From assembly GCF_009649745.1 (NCBI RefSeq), contig NZ_WJNG01000005.1:1-64000 (forward strand): a stretch of 64,000 bases of DNA. The letters run 5' to 3'. Shown here piece after piece: positions 35,718 to 45,074 of this stretch (its first letter is position 1; each line of letters begins with the position of its first letter). The stretch is from Aquibacillus halophilus. GTDB lineage: Bacteria; Bacillota; Bacilli; Bacillales; Amphibacillaceae. The notes beneath the pieces are model-generated. The model did no database searches and was not told where the DNA came from. It worked only from the letters and a program-made list of their open reading frames with translations. Made by a program: the position numbers and the translations under genes.

Positions 35718-36434
35718 ATGAGCTCAAATGCTAAGATATTAGTTGTCGACGATGAAGAAAGAATCAGAAGGTTACTACGTATGTATTTGGAAAGAGAAGA
35801 ATATATCGTAGATGAAGCTGAAGATGGTGATCAAGCTGTCGAATTAGCTTTTGAAAATGATTATGACCTAATTCTTTTGGATATTATGATGCCTGGAAAA
35901 GATGGCATTGAGGTATGTAAAGATATTAGAGAGAAAAAAACTACTCCTGTTATTATGCTCACGGCAAAAGGGGAAGAGGCGAACCGAGTACAAGGATTTG
36001 AAGTTGGAACAGATGATTATATTGTAAAACCGTTTAGTCCAAGAGAAGTCATCCTGAGAGTAAAAGCATTATTAAGAAGAACATCAACATCTAAACTGTT
36101 AGCTACGGATAATGTGGCAAAAGATATTCTTGAGTTTCCGCATATAACGATAGACAATGATGCCCATCGTGTAACTGCTGATTCCAAGGAGGTAGCTTTG
36201 ACACCAAAAGAATATGAATTATTGTATTTCTTAGCACAAGCACCAGATAAAGTATTTGACCGAGAACAGTTGTTAAAAGAAGTATGGAAATATGAATTTT
36301 TTGGGGATTTGCGAACAGTAGACACCCATGTCAAGCGTTTGAGGGAAAAACTAAGTAAGGTTTCAGCCGATGCGGCCAAAATGATCGTGACAGTCTGGGG
36401 TGTTGGCTACAAATTCGAGGTAGCCGACAAATAA
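35718..36434 (+). CDS. resD: Response regulator ResD
   Basis: A 238-residue OmpR/PhoB-type regulator. The receiver domain has D11/D12, phosphorylated D55 (LLDIMMPG) and Lys in VKPFSP. A C-terminal winged-helix DNA-binding domain (about 140-235) follows. It activates respiratory and anaerobic genes, typically including resA. It overlaps resE by 1 nt (TAATG). Confidence 0.95.
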   Translation: MSSNAKILVVDDEERIRRLLRMYLEREEYIVDEAEDGDQAVELAFENDYDLILLDIMMPGKDGIEVCKDIREKKTTPVIMLTAKGEEANRVQGFEVGTDDYIVKPFSPREVILRVKALLRRTSTSKLLATDNVAKDILEFPHITIDNDAHRVTADSKEVALTPKEYELLYFLAQAPDKVFDREQLLKEVWKYEFFGDLRTVDTHVKRLREKLSKVSADAAKMIVTVWGVGYKFEVADK

Positions 36435-38206
36435 TGTTCTTACGAAGTGTAGTAGGTAAGTTATGGATTACAATTATATTGTTGGTATCTGTTGTATTAG
36501 CAATTTTAACTTTTCTGCTATTAGAGTTCTTCGAAAATTTTCATGTTAACGAAGCTGAAAAGGACTTAATGCAAACAGCAACGAAAGTTTCTGTTATGGT
36601 TGAACAGTATGATGACAGAAATCTTATAATAGAGACTGCAGAACGAGTAAAAGATCCGTTTAGCCGTATTGCAATTGTTTTTAACAATGGTGATTTTTGG
36701 CTGTCGGAAAGTGAAGATATAAATTTGCCAAAGATTTCTTATCAGTGGTTATTAAATGAAGAAGGACTAGCAGATAGTATTATAAACAAAATTGAGACCA
36801 AACAACAAAAAGAGCTTCCTGAAAGTAATAATCAAGTTATGATAGTAGGAACCTCAATTCATGATGAGTATGAGGGTGCTGTCTTTGTTTACCAATCTTT
36901 AAATGCAGTGAAAGAAACGACACAAGAAACAACTAAAATTATACTACTTACAGCCGGTATAGCTATTGTTTTAACAACCATCTTTGCTTTTTTCCTGTCC
37001 ACAAGAATCACATCTCCTTTAATTAAAATGAGAGAAGGGGCTATGGAGTTAGCAAAAGGAGAATTTAACACTAAAGTACCTATTCTTACCCATGATGAAA
37101 TTGGAGAATTAGCAATGGCCTTTAATCGAATGGGTAGGCAATTGAAATTTCATATTAATGCACTTAGTCAAGAAAAGGAACAGTTATATAGTATTCTTAG
37201 CTCTATGGCAGATGGCGTAATAACTTTAAACAGGAAAGCAGAAATAATAGTATCCAACCCTCCTGCGCAAAAATTTCTCGAAGATTGGCACTATGAGAAC
37301 AATGTAGATTCTAATAGAGAACATAAGTTACCTAGCGATATTGAAGATATTCTAAAAGAAGTAATTGTTACTGAGAAAGAAACATCACGTGAAATTTTTA
37401 TTCAGGGCAGGAATTGGGTAATGATTATGACTCCTTTATACGATCACTCTTATGTCAGAGGAGCAGTTGCTGTTTTTAGAGATATGACTGAAGAACGTAG
37501 ACTGGACAAATTGAGAGAAGACTTTATTGCTAACGTTTCCCATGAACTGCGAACACCAATATCAATGCTCCAAGGTTACAGTGAAGCAATAGTAGATGAC
37601 ATTGCAGAAAGTAAAGAAGAAAAGAATGAGTTAGCAAATATAATACATGAAGAATCGCTACGTATAGGACGGTTAGTGAATGAACTACTTGATTTAGCAC
37701 GAATGAAAGCCGGCCATATGAACCTCAATATAGAAAAAGTAGACGTCAAATTATTTCTCGACCGTATTCTAAGGAAATTTCAAGGAATGGCTAGTGAGAA
37801 GAATATTTCCTTACATCTAGAATTAGATGAAAAGATAGAAACTTTATCTATTGACCCTGACAGAATTGAACAGGTGTTTACGAATTTGATTGATAATGCC
37901 ATTAATCATACAAGTAGTGGAGGTAACGTTTCTATTCATGCAGAATCATTTGATGATTCAATCCAATTTGCAATTAAAGATAATGGCTCTGGGATACCTC
38001 AGGAAGATTTAGCGTTTGTATTTGAACGTTTCTACAAAGCAGATAAGTCTAGAAAGAGAAAAAAGGGAAAGACTGGTACCGGCTTAGGATTAGCTATTGC
38101 TAAAAATATTGTAGAAGCACACCGAGGTTCAATCTCAGTCCAGAGCAAACAAATGGAAGGAACAACCTTCACGTTCAGAATACCAAAAAATAGCGAATTA
38201 ACATAA
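36434..38206 (+). CDS. resE: Sensor histidine kinase ResE
   Basis: A 590-residue kinase. TM1 (10-32), an extracytoplasmic sensor region (33-168), TM2 (169-188), HAMP (190-240), a PAS domain (about 250-350), HisKA with H370 in NVSHELRTP, and a HATPase with the DNAINHT, DNGSGIP and TGTGLGLAI boxes. It phosphorylates ResD in response to oxygen/nitric oxide status. It closes the res operon; in B. subtilis sigX follows directly, here a B12-controlled pair intervenes. Confidence 0.94.
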   Translation: MFLRSVVGKLWITIILLVSVVLAILTFLLLEFFENFHVNEAEKDLMQTATKVSVMVEQYDDRNLIIETAERVKDPFSRIAIVFNNGDFWLSESEDINLPKISYQWLLNEEGLADSIINKIETKQQKELPESNNQVMIVGTSIHDEYEGAVFVYQSLNAVKETTQETTKIILLTAGIAIVLTTIFAFFLSTRITSPLIKMREGAMELAKGEFNTKVPILTHDEIGELAMAFNRMGRQLKFHINALSQEKEQLYSILSSMADGVITLNRKAEIIVSNPPAQKFLEDWHYENNVDSNREHKLPSDIEDILKEVIVTEKETSREIFIQGRNWVMIMTPLYDHSYVRGAVAVFRDMTEERRLDKLREDFIANVSHELRTPISMLQGYSEAIVDDIAESKEEKNELANIIHEESLRIGRLVNELLDLARMKAGHMNLNIEKVDVKLFLDRILRKFQGMASEKNISLHLELDEKIETLSIDPDRIEQVFTNLIDNAINHTSSGGNVSIHAESFDDSIQFAIKDNGSGIPQEDLAFVFERFYKADKSRKRKKGKTGTGLGLAIAKNIVEAHRGSISVQSKQMEGTTFTFRIPKNSELT

Positions 38207-38299
38207 ATAAGAGAGAATAATCTTGTTTCTTATGGAACAAATGCCTTTATTTTGTAGAATTACTATGGTAGAATATTTTTGCTAACTGAATATATGAGA

Positions 38300-38475
38300 T
38301 TTTGGTGCAATTGCTTAATATAAATAAAAGTTAATTTATATTAAAGGGAATCTGGTTAAAAGCCAGAACTGTCCTCGCAACTGTATGTGCTTACGAAATG
38401 AGATACCCACTGTATTAGATTAATATGGGAAGGGCTCAAAGTAGGTTAAGGCACAAGTCAGTAGACCTGCTAAAA
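38300..38475 (+). promoter_or_regulatory. Cobalamin (B12) riboswitch
   Basis: Core elements occur in order: TTTTGGTGCAATTG (38300-38313), AAAGGGAAT then the TCTGG/CCAGA stem (38343-38368), CTCGCAACTG, CCCACTG (38406-38412), GGGAAGG (38428-38434), and the B12 box AAGTCAGTAGACCTGC (38455-38470). This order is diagnostic of the AdoCbl-type aptamer. It leads into the lipoprotein and S-component genes. Confidence 0.93.
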
Positions 38476-38574
38476 TTTCAAATTTCAAAGCTTCGAGGGG
38501 TGAGCGTTTGAGATAACTAGTTTTATTACTTTTAGAGTGAATGATCAGCTCTTTTTATAGGACTAGTATGTCTT

Positions 38575-38609
38575 AAACTTATCCTTTTCAGGATAAGTTT
38601 TTTTGTTTT
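38575..38609 (+). terminator. Expression-platform terminator of the B12 riboswitch
   Basis: A perfect 10-bp stem AAACTTATCC / GGATAAGTTT with a 6-nt loop is followed by TTTTGTTTT. It lies 100 nt past the aptamer and 60 nt before the first gene, so B12 binding should favour early termination. Confidence 0.85.
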
Positions 38610-38670
38610 CCAGCGGAAACTGGTACAAAACTACAACAAGTTCCTCATTTATTTTAATGGAGGTTATACA

Positions 38671-39093
38671 ATGAAGAAATTTTACTTAAGTATTCTATCA
38701 CTATTGTTTACTGTTATGGTCCTTTCTGGCTGTGGACAGGAAGACTCAAATGCTGACCAAAATGAAACAAATCAATCAGAACAAGCCGGTGAAACTGAAA
38801 ATCAAGAGAAGGTTGTCATCACAATTTCTCAAGATAAAGGGGAAGAAGTTATCACTGAAGAAGAGATATCTTTTGAAGAAGGCGCAGTTTTAATGGATGT
38901 AATGGTGGAAAACTTTGAAGTAGAAGGTGCAGATCAAGGATTCATCACTTCAATTGAAGGAATTGGACAAAATGAAGAGGAAGGAAAGTATTGGTTATAT
39001 GACGTCAACGGTGAAATGCCAACAGTTGGAGCCAATGAATATGAACTACAGCCAGGAGACGAAATTACTTTTGACTTACAAGCAACGGAATAA
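38671..39093 (+). CDS. DUF4430 lipoprotein, B12-controlled
   Basis: A 140-residue lipoprotein. Signal peptide with the lipobox VLSGC (Cys at about 21), an acidic linker (22-45), then a DUF4430 domain (about 45-140) with EGAVLMDVM, GFITSIEGI, YWLYDVNGEMPTVGANEYEL and PGDEITF. DUF4430 is the transcobalamin C-terminal-like fold. As the first gene behind a B12 riboswitch, a role in capturing cobalamin or a precursor at the cell surface is inferred. ATG follows GGAGG. Confidence 0.85.
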   Translation: MKKFYLSILSLLFTVMVLSGCGQEDSNADQNETNQSEQAGETENQEKVVITISQDKGEEVITEEEISFEEGAVLMDVMVENFEVEGADQGFITSIEGIGQNEEEGKYWLYDVNGEMPTVGANEYELQPGDEITFDLQATE

Positions 39094-39098
39094 TTTAA

Positions 39099-39614
39099 GT
39101 GAATACTTATAAAATAACCTTAATTGCTTTGTTGGCTGCTCTTGCTGTTGTAGGTAGATTTATGTTTCAATTCATACCGAACGTTCAACCTGTAACAACA
39201 TTAATTATTATTTCTGGTTTTTTTTTGGGGCCTGCATCCGCTATTATACTTGCAGTGTTAGTTACTTATTTATCAAATTTGTTTCTAGGTATGGGAATAT
39301 GGACCATATGGCAAATCGTGGCCTGGGCTGCTATTGGATTGTTAAGTGGATGGATAGGGAAAACTAATCTTAAACAGCCGATCTTTTTACTTGTGGCTTT
39401 CGGAATCTTTTGTGGTTACTTTTATGGGTTTATCGTTTCATTAGCGACATTCACTGTTGCGGGTAAATTTTTGCCTTATTATATAGCAGGTTTACCTTTT
39501 GATACCTACCACGCAGTTGGTAATGCATTATTTATGATTGTTTTGTATCCAGTTCTAACAAGAGTTTTCACAAATTATAACAAGCAATGGCTTTTGAAAA
39601 AAAACATCAACTAG
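39099..39614 (+). CDS. ECF transporter S component, probable cobalamin/corrinoid type
   Basis: A 171-residue membrane protein with about six hydrophobic segments. It has the S-component-like head ITLIALLAALAVVGRFMFQFIPNVQPVTTLIIISGFFLGP and AVGNALF near the end. S components give substrate specificity to energy-coupling-factor importers that share EcfA1A2T. GTG start, 5 nt after the lipoprotein stop. B12 specificity is inferred from the riboswitch. No Ecf module is in the window, so it must be served from elsewhere. A terminator overlaps its end. Confidence 0.8.
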   Translation: MNTYKITLIALLAALAVVGRFMFQFIPNVQPVTTLIIISGFFLGPASAIILAVLVTYLSNLFLGMGIWTIWQIVAWAAIGLLSGWIGKTNLKQPIFLLVAFGIFCGYFYGFIVSLATFTVAGKFLPYYIAGLPFDTYHAVGNALFMIVLYPVLTRVFTNYNKQWLLKKNIN

Positions 39615-39639
39615 TTTTTAACAAGTTGGTGTTTTTTTT
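39603..39639 (+). terminator. Terminator of the B12-controlled pair
   Basis: AACATCAACTAG / CAAGTTGGTGTT with a short loop, followed by TTTTTTTTA. It overlaps the S-component stop. Confidence 0.85.
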
Positions 39640-39661
39640 ATTTCCAATATTGAAGTAATAG

Positions 39662-39688
39662 TGTAACCTTTACATAGATACATTCGAC
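39662..39688 (+). promoter_or_regulatory. SigX-type ECF promoter of sigX
   Basis: TGTAAC (39662-39667), exactly 17 nt, CGAC (39685-39688) fits the B. subtilis sigma-X promoter pattern. It lies 26 nt before the sigX ATG, so the operon is likely self-activated. Confidence 0.75.
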
Positions 39689-39713
39689 TAAATAAATGAA
39701 CGGGGGGTCTTTG

Positions 39714-40256
39714 ATGAGGACCGCGTTTGAAGAACTTTATGATAACTACCATAAGGATTTATTTCAATTTCTTATTTATATGGTTAAGGATAAAGAACAA
39801 GCAGAAGACTTAGTGCAGGAAGTTTATATTAAAGTTCTAAACTCTTATGACACCTTCAAAGGAGAAAGTTCTCCAAAAACATGGCTATTCTCTGTGGCTA
39901 GACATGTTGCTATTGATTTTTTTAGAAAACAACAAAGAAATAGGAAGCGAGTACTGGAATTTTTTGATTGGGGAGAGAAGAGTCATCTGATCAGTGATAA
40001 TAATGCCCTACCTGAAGAAATTACAGTATTGAATGACGAAATGCAACAGGTATATAAATACCTCGACAAATGCAGTATTGATCAAAAAAGTGTCATTATT
40101 TTAAGGTACATTCAATCATTTTCTATCCAAGAAACCGCAGAAACGTTAGGCTGGACTCTAAGTAAAGTGAAGACGACACAGCATAGAGCGATGAAGACAT
40201 TAAAAACTATGCTAGAAGACGCAAACAGAAAGGAGGATGCTGAATATGAGTCATAA
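39714..40256 (+). CDS. sigX: ECF sigma factor SigX
   Basis: A 180-residue ECF sigma factor. Region 2 includes YDNYHKDLFQFLIYMVKDKEQAEDLVQEVYIKV and TWLFSVARHVAIDFFRKQ; region 4 includes FSIQETAETLGWTLSKVKTTQHRAMKTL. SigX governs envelope charge modification and peptide-antibiotic tolerance in B. subtilis. ATG 39714 follows GGGGGG; the in-frame upstream ATG would include it. It overlaps rsiX by 11 bp. Confidence 0.9.
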   Translation: MRTAFEELYDNYHKDLFQFLIYMVKDKEQAEDLVQEVYIKVLNSYDTFKGESSPKTWLFSVARHVAIDFFRKQQRNRKRVLEFFDWGEKSHLISDNNALPEEITVLNDEMQQVYKYLDKCSIDQKSVIILRYIQSFSIQETAETLGWTLSKVKTTQHRAMKTLKTMLEDANRKEDAEYES

Positions 40257-41439
40257 TAATTTTAACGAAGATCGATTGAAAGAGTTGTTAAGTCGGATGC
40301 CAGCTATTGAAGACAAACAAAATAAAGACCAACTTTTTAACCGGATTTCGTCGAAATTAGATCAAAACAAACAAAAAGTATATAAAAAGAAGCATATTTG
40401 GGTAATTCCCTCTATTGCGTCTATTGCAGTTGTCTTTATATTAGTTTTTCTAATACAAGGTTCGTTTCCTAACAATATGATGTATGAATCCAGTGACATG
40501 GCTAATGATGAATCCGGAAGTGAAGAATCAACAATGGAAAGTGCAGATATCGCCATAAACGACGAAGATAGTGGCACATCTGCCGGTACAGAAGAAGCCG
40601 AAATTGAAGAAAGTGATACGCAGTTAAGATTAGATGTTTCAAGTAAAGTCGCCTACGATGAAAATTCAAACTCGATATTTATTCATACTGCAGTAATGAA
40701 TGAAAACTCTACTTTCATAATTCCAATTACTTTGATCGATTCTAATTCATCAACAGACCTAAATGAATATTATAATCAGATTGGAATGTACATTAACGAG
40801 AATGAATGGGGAGTAATCGAGTTTCCATTTGATGATATTACATTTAATATTTTAGAAGCAGAAAATCAAGTAATCTTAGGATTTCCTGAAAACTACGAAT
40901 TTCCAAATGGTAGTACTTATGCTACTATGTTTGAAACGATTCTTTCACACATGTTCGCTCCATATCAAATAAATGAAGTAATATTAGAACCCTATAATAG
41001 TAATAATGAAGAGTTGGGAATGTTTGGTGACATAGACAGTTTTATCCTGGAAAAACCTGTGGACCAAAGTTATAAGCTGTTTCATAATGATTATAAAGAT
41101 TTCCTTGTTCCAACTCCAGAAGCCGAATATGATAATATAAATGATGCTTTTATCGATATGCAAAGCGATGAAACTGACTATAATTTACGGGCATCTATCC
41201 CGAAGGATATGATTTTCACAGTCGATATTGATGGAAACCAATTAATTTTTAATAGTAGCAATGAATTAGAACTGACTAGTCAGGACTATGTAAACATGGT
41301 AGAGGCAATACTGGCAACTACTAAGAGCTTCGATTATTCATCCGTATTATTTAGTCTTCCTGTTAAAGAAATACCTGGATATGACCTTAGAAATCCAATA
41401 ATGGTACCTGAAGGTGTAAATCCAATTTATATAAACTAG
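40246..41439 (+). CDS. rsiX: Anti-sigma-X factor RsiX
   Basis: A 397-residue single-pass membrane protein. The short cytosolic N-terminus (NEDRLKELLSRMPAIEDKQ) binds SigX; one helix spans about residues 50-68 (WVIPSIASIAVVFILVFLI). A long acidic Ser/Glu-rich linker and an extracytoplasmic domain follow, ending with NPIMVPEGVNPIYIN, very like the RsiX C-terminus. ATG 40246 has GGAGG at 8 nt. A terminator follows. Confidence 0.87.
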   Translation: MSHNNFNEDRLKELLSRMPAIEDKQNKDQLFNRISSKLDQNKQKVYKKKHIWVIPSIASIAVVFILVFLIQGSFPNNMMYESSDMANDESGSEESTMESADIAINDEDSGTSAGTEEAEIEESDTQLRLDVSSKVAYDENSNSIFIHTAVMNENSTFIIPITLIDSNSSTDLNEYYNQIGMYINENEWGVIEFPFDDITFNILEAENQVILGFPENYEFPNGSTYATMFETILSHMFAPYQINEVILEPYNSNNEELGMFGDIDSFILEKPVDQSYKLFHNDYKDFLVPTPEAEYDNINDAFIDMQSDETDYNLRASIPKDMIFTVDIDGNQLIFNSSNELELTSQDYVNMVEAILATTKSFDYSSVLFSLPVKEIPGYDLRNPIMVPEGVNPIYIN

Positions 41440-41442
41440 TTG

Positions 41443-41470
41443 ATCCCCCATGACAGGGGGATTGTTGTTT
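41443..41470 (+). terminator. Terminator of sigX-rsiX
   Basis: ATCCCCC / GGGGGAT with a 6-nt loop, then TGTTGTTT. It begins just after the rsiX stop. Confidence 0.82.
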
Positions 41471-41601
41471 CCATACCGAGCAACAACTCCTATATAGGTG
41501 TTTGAGTAGGAATGAGATTAATAACATGATAAACTAGTTAAAAGAAGATTTCTCTACATGGCTACTTTTTGGCAAAAGTAAGATAATGGGGATGACAATC
41601 A

Positions 41602-41916
41602 ATGGATCAAAATTTTATTATAGTACATGTATCTGAAAAATTAAAATTAATTAGAGTGGAAAGAGGATATACACAAGAAATGATGTCCTCTATATTAGGT
41701 ATATCTAAAAAAACATTAGTCCAAATAGAAAAGAAACGCGCTAGGGCTAATTGGACAACCGTAATAGCTATTTGCGCATTATTTAACGATAGTGATGTTT
41801 TACATAGTGTTTTTGGTCGTGATGTATTCCAACTCATAAAAACTATCGCCCATCACCAACTTGAACAACCAGAGAAAAAAGATCTAAACCGAGAAAGTAT
41901 AGTGGGAAAATATTAA
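41602..41916 (+). CDS. Small HTH-domain DNA-binding protein, unassigned
   Basis: A 104-residue protein with a Cro/CI-type helix-turn-helix at about 11-45 (EKLKLIRVERGYTQEMMSSILGISKKTLVQIEKKR). It is followed by a helical region (AIFALF-like and DVFQLIKTIAHH) and a charged tail. ATG follows a weak GGGGATG. It stands alone between rsiX and the convergent ferredoxin gene and is not part of the B. subtilis order. No ligand domain is evident. Targets are unknown. Confidence 0.7.
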   Translation: MDQNFIIVHVSEKLKLIRVERGYTQEMMSSILGISKKTLVQIEKKRARANWTTVIAICALFNDSDVLHSVFGRDVFQLIKTIAHHQLEQPEKKDLNRESIVGKY

Positions 41917-42044
41917 TAAGAAAATATGATTTGTGTTCGAAAAACCTTATAAGCAGTAATAACTGGACTGCACTAATAAATGGTAGTTTACCTCCATGAA
42001 AAAATGAAGTGGAATTTAAAAACATTCAAAATTTGTATCTAACC

Positions 42045-42067
42045 AAAAAACCCTCCAAGAAGGAGAG
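42045..42067 (-). terminator. Terminator of fer
   Basis: On the minus strand CTCTCC, TTCTT loop, GGAGGG, then TTTTTT, 13 nt past the fer stop. Confidence 0.8.
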
Positions 42068-42079
42068 TATCCAATCAAT

Positions 42080-42340
<261 letters not shown>

Positions 42341-42364
42341 CTATAAGACTAGGGAGTGTTTCTT

Positions 42365-42392
42365 ATTATAATTTGTCTCTCATGTATTGTAA
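42365..42392 (-). promoter_or_regulatory. Sigma-A promoter of fer
   Basis: On the minus strand TTACAA (42392-42387), 16 nt, consensus TATAAT (42370-42365), 37 nt before the ATG. Confidence 0.5.
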
Positions 42393-42475
42393 TGGTGTTA
42401 TATTAAATATTCAATAGTATATAAGAAACTACTTTAATTACTTTAATCTAAAACTTTTAAAAAGGGGATCCAAAT

Positions 42476-43543
42476 TTGTTTACTTTACTGTTATTGGACT
42501 GTGTTGATAGATTCAAGGGAGAAAGAAGTATATCAGCAGTCTATCATTTGTTAACCGGCAAAAGGTCGGCTCAAACTTTACAAGATGCACATATGTATAA
42601 ATTATCCCATTATTTTGGTGTATACAAGTCTCTTGATAGAAACGATTTTCGGAATTTTATTATTCAATTAAGAGATCAGGGCTATATTGCAGGAAATGAT
42701 GAAGTAGCATCCCTTACTAGAAATGGTAAAGAACTATTTCATAAAGAGAATAGCGTTGAAAGATTGAAGGAATTTAATGGAATCAATTATAATAGAATGA
42801 CTCATTTGTGTATCCAAAGATTGAAATTATTTGTTCAAACAGTAACTAATATAGAAGCTGGGAACCATACATTTATTGCCATTAATGATAATAAAGAAAT
42901 TCAAGGATGGGTAAGAAAACTGTACTATAAAAACAAAAGTGATCTAAAGCTATGTCTCAATAGACTTTATCAGGAGTTGTACACCTTTTTAAAAGGTTTA
43001 GAAGAACTGGAAGCAACAATTTTTGTTGAACGATTTACGGGTAGCTCGAGTGTAGGTCTAAGTAAAGAACAAATATCTAGACGTTATAATTTAACTTTTC
43101 ATGATGTAGAGATTAAAACTGAACTCATTAATCATAAGCTAATTTCTTTTATTATTAAAAATAAACAACATGTACCATTACTTGCTGAATTTATTGAGGA
43201 TTTAACAAATTACTTATTTATGACTGAATCGGCTGAAAAGTCTTACCAGTTATTAAGTCAAGGACATAGTGTTGAGGAAATTGCAAAAATTCGACATTTA
43301 AAAGTAAATACCATTCATGATCACTTGGTTGAGATTGCCTATATTGACAATGAATATGATCTATCTAAATTCATTTCAAATGAAGGTGTTGAACAAATTA
43401 AAACTTGTATTACCAATCTTAAAACTAGAAAACTAAAAGTAATTAAAGAAGACTTACAGAACAGGTATAGTTTTTTTCAAATTCGATTAGTTTTAGCAAT
43501 TCACCCCCCTGATGTAAAGGAGAAACAGGAGAATGGTCAGTAA
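42476..43543 (+). CDS. ypbB: Helix-turn-helix protein YpbB
   Basis: A 355-residue protein that always precedes the short RecQ helicase in this group. The N-terminal winged-helix-like region includes GERSISAVYHLLTGKRSAQTLQDAH; near the C-terminus a helicase-associated HTH reads SYQLLSQGHSVEEIAKIRHLKVNTIHDHLVEI. TTG start behind AAAGGGG. It overlaps recS by 11 bp, so translation is coupled. A partner role for the helicase is inferred from context. Confidence 0.85.
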   Translation: MFTLLLLDCVDRFKGERSISAVYHLLTGKRSAQTLQDAHMYKLSHYFGVYKSLDRNDFRNFIIQLRDQGYIAGNDEVASLTRNGKELFHKENSVERLKEFNGINYNRMTHLCIQRLKLFVQTVTNIEAGNHTFIAINDNKEIQGWVRKLYYKNKSDLKLCLNRLYQELYTFLKGLEELEATIFVERFTGSSSVGLSKEQISRRYNLTFHDVEIKTELINHKLISFIIKNKQHVPLLAEFIEDLTNYLFMTESAEKSYQLLSQGHSVEEIAKIRHLKVNTIHDHLVEIAYIDNEYDLSKFISNEGVEQIKTCITNLKTRKLKVIKEDLQNRYSFFQIRLVLAIHPPDVKEKQENGQ

Positions 43544-45074
43544 TTTGGAAGCTGAATTAAACCGTCATTATCATTTCTCGACTTTTAGAACAGGACAAAA
43601 AGAAATAATAACTGACATATTAAATGGGTGCAACGTTATGGGTGTTTTGCCCACCGGTACTGGAAAATCGCTATGCTATCAACTCCCTGCTCGTTTGCTA
43701 GATGGAACTGTAATTGTGGTTTCACCTTTAATATCATTAATGATCGATCAAGTAAAGGAGTTAAAAGCAAGTGGCTTTAAAGAGGTAATTGCAATAAATA
43801 GCTTTTTAAAAATATCGGATCGAACCTCTGTACTTAAAAAGCTGGATGAGTACAAATTGATTTATGTATCTCCAGAAATGCTCCAAAACCCGTTATTTGT
43901 ACAGAAGCTTAAAAAAATAGATGTATCACTATTCGTTGTTGATGAAGCTCATTGTATTTCACAGTGGGGACACGAATTCCGGCCGGATTATTTAAAACTA
44001 AATAATATAATAAATCAATTAGGCTTTCCGACCGTACTGGCTTTGACGGGTACGGCAACACCAGAAGTGCAAAGCGATATAAAGAAGCAGCTTGGTTGCA
44101 AAGAGATGAGAAAACATATCTATCCGATGGATCGAGAAAATATTGCTTTTATGGTTGAACGTTTTAATCACTACCAAGAGAAAATGGATTATCTAACTCA
44201 GTTACTCAAAAAATATATTGTTCCGACAATGATTTACTTTTCTAGTAGAAACACTACAGAAAAAGCTTCTAAACAGCTATCAATAAATTTACCAAACCAC
44301 CGAATAGCCTATTATCATGGAGGAATGGAACAAGAAGATCGTATTTTAATCCAACAACAGTTTATGAACAATCAATTGGACATCATTTGTTGTACGAGTG
44401 CTTTTGGGATGGGCATTAATAAGAAGGATATCCGATTAGTTTTGCATTTTCATTTACCCACACAAATTGAATCCTTCATTCAAGAAATCGGTAGGGCTGG
44501 GCGAGACGGACAGTCTAGTTTGAGTCTGGTACTCATTGGTCCAAATGATCATCTATTGCCTAAAAAATTAATTGAAAATGAATTACCTAATGTACAAGAT
44601 GTTAGTAATCTTGTAGACCACCTATTTAGTCGGAATCTAGAAAATAAACGCTTGATACTAAAAGAAACAGATTTGACAAATTTGTTTAATCTTAATGAAA
44701 CACAATGGAGATTTTTGGTTTTCCAATTTGAAAAACATGGTATGATAAAAGAAAATCGAATTTTAAAAGAATTTGCCGATTGGGAAAACATAAAAACTAT
44801 AATTAACAACATGATTTTGTCTAGAAACAAATACAAGCAAGAGAAGTTATCTGAGCTTCTCCAATGGGCAAGTAATGACGATATGTGCCGCCGTAAAACT
44901 TTATTTTCATCTTTCCAAAATACAATAAGTGACCCATTATATGGATGCTGTGATGTTTGTGGTTTTTTCATTTCTAACTGGGAACCCCTAACTTCTGAGG
45001 AAAACACACGATTACCGGCTAAAAACTGGGAAGAAACCTGGAAACAATTAATGTTACAAGGTGATTACCATTAA
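43533..45074 (+). CDS. recS: ATP-dependent DNA helicase RecS (short RecQ family)
   Basis: A 513-residue RecQ-type superfamily 2 helicase. Motif I LPTGTGKSLCYQLPA (G42-S46), motif II DEAHCISQWGH, motif III ALTGTA, motif VI IGRAGRDGQSS. A zinc-binding region follows with Cys in DDMCRRKTLF and GCCDVCGFF. The HRDC domain of full RecQ is absent, as in B. subtilis RecS (YpbC). It acts in recombinational repair. Overlaps both neighbours. Confidence 0.92.
   Translation: MVSNLEAELNRHYHFSTFRTGQKEIITDILNGCNVMGVLPTGTGKSLCYQLPARLLDGTVIVVSPLISLMIDQVKELKASGFKEVIAINSFLKISDRTSVLKKLDEYKLIYVSPEMLQNPLFVQKLKKIDVSLFVVDEAHCISQWGHEFRPDYLKLNNIINQLGFPTVLALTGTATPEVQSDIKKQLGCKEMRKHIYPMDRENIAFMVERFNHYQEKMDYLTQLLKKYIVPTMIYFSSRNTTEKASKQLSINLPNHRIAYYHGGMEQEDRILIQQQFMNNQLDIICCTSAFGMGINKKDIRLVLHFHLPTQIESFIQEIGRAGRDGQSSLSLVLIGPNDHLLPKKLIENELPNVQDVSNLVDHLFSRNLENKRLILKETDLTNLFNLNETQWRFLVFQFEKHGMIKENRILKEFADWENIKTIINNMILSRNKYKQEKLSELLQWASNDDMCRRKTLFSSFQNTISDPLYGCCDVCGFFISNWEPLTSEENTRLPAKNWEETWKQLMLQGDYH

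Noticed and set aside
44549-45007. 152-codon frame antisense to recS
   Set aside because: Lies wholly inside a clear helicase gene, with no family features.
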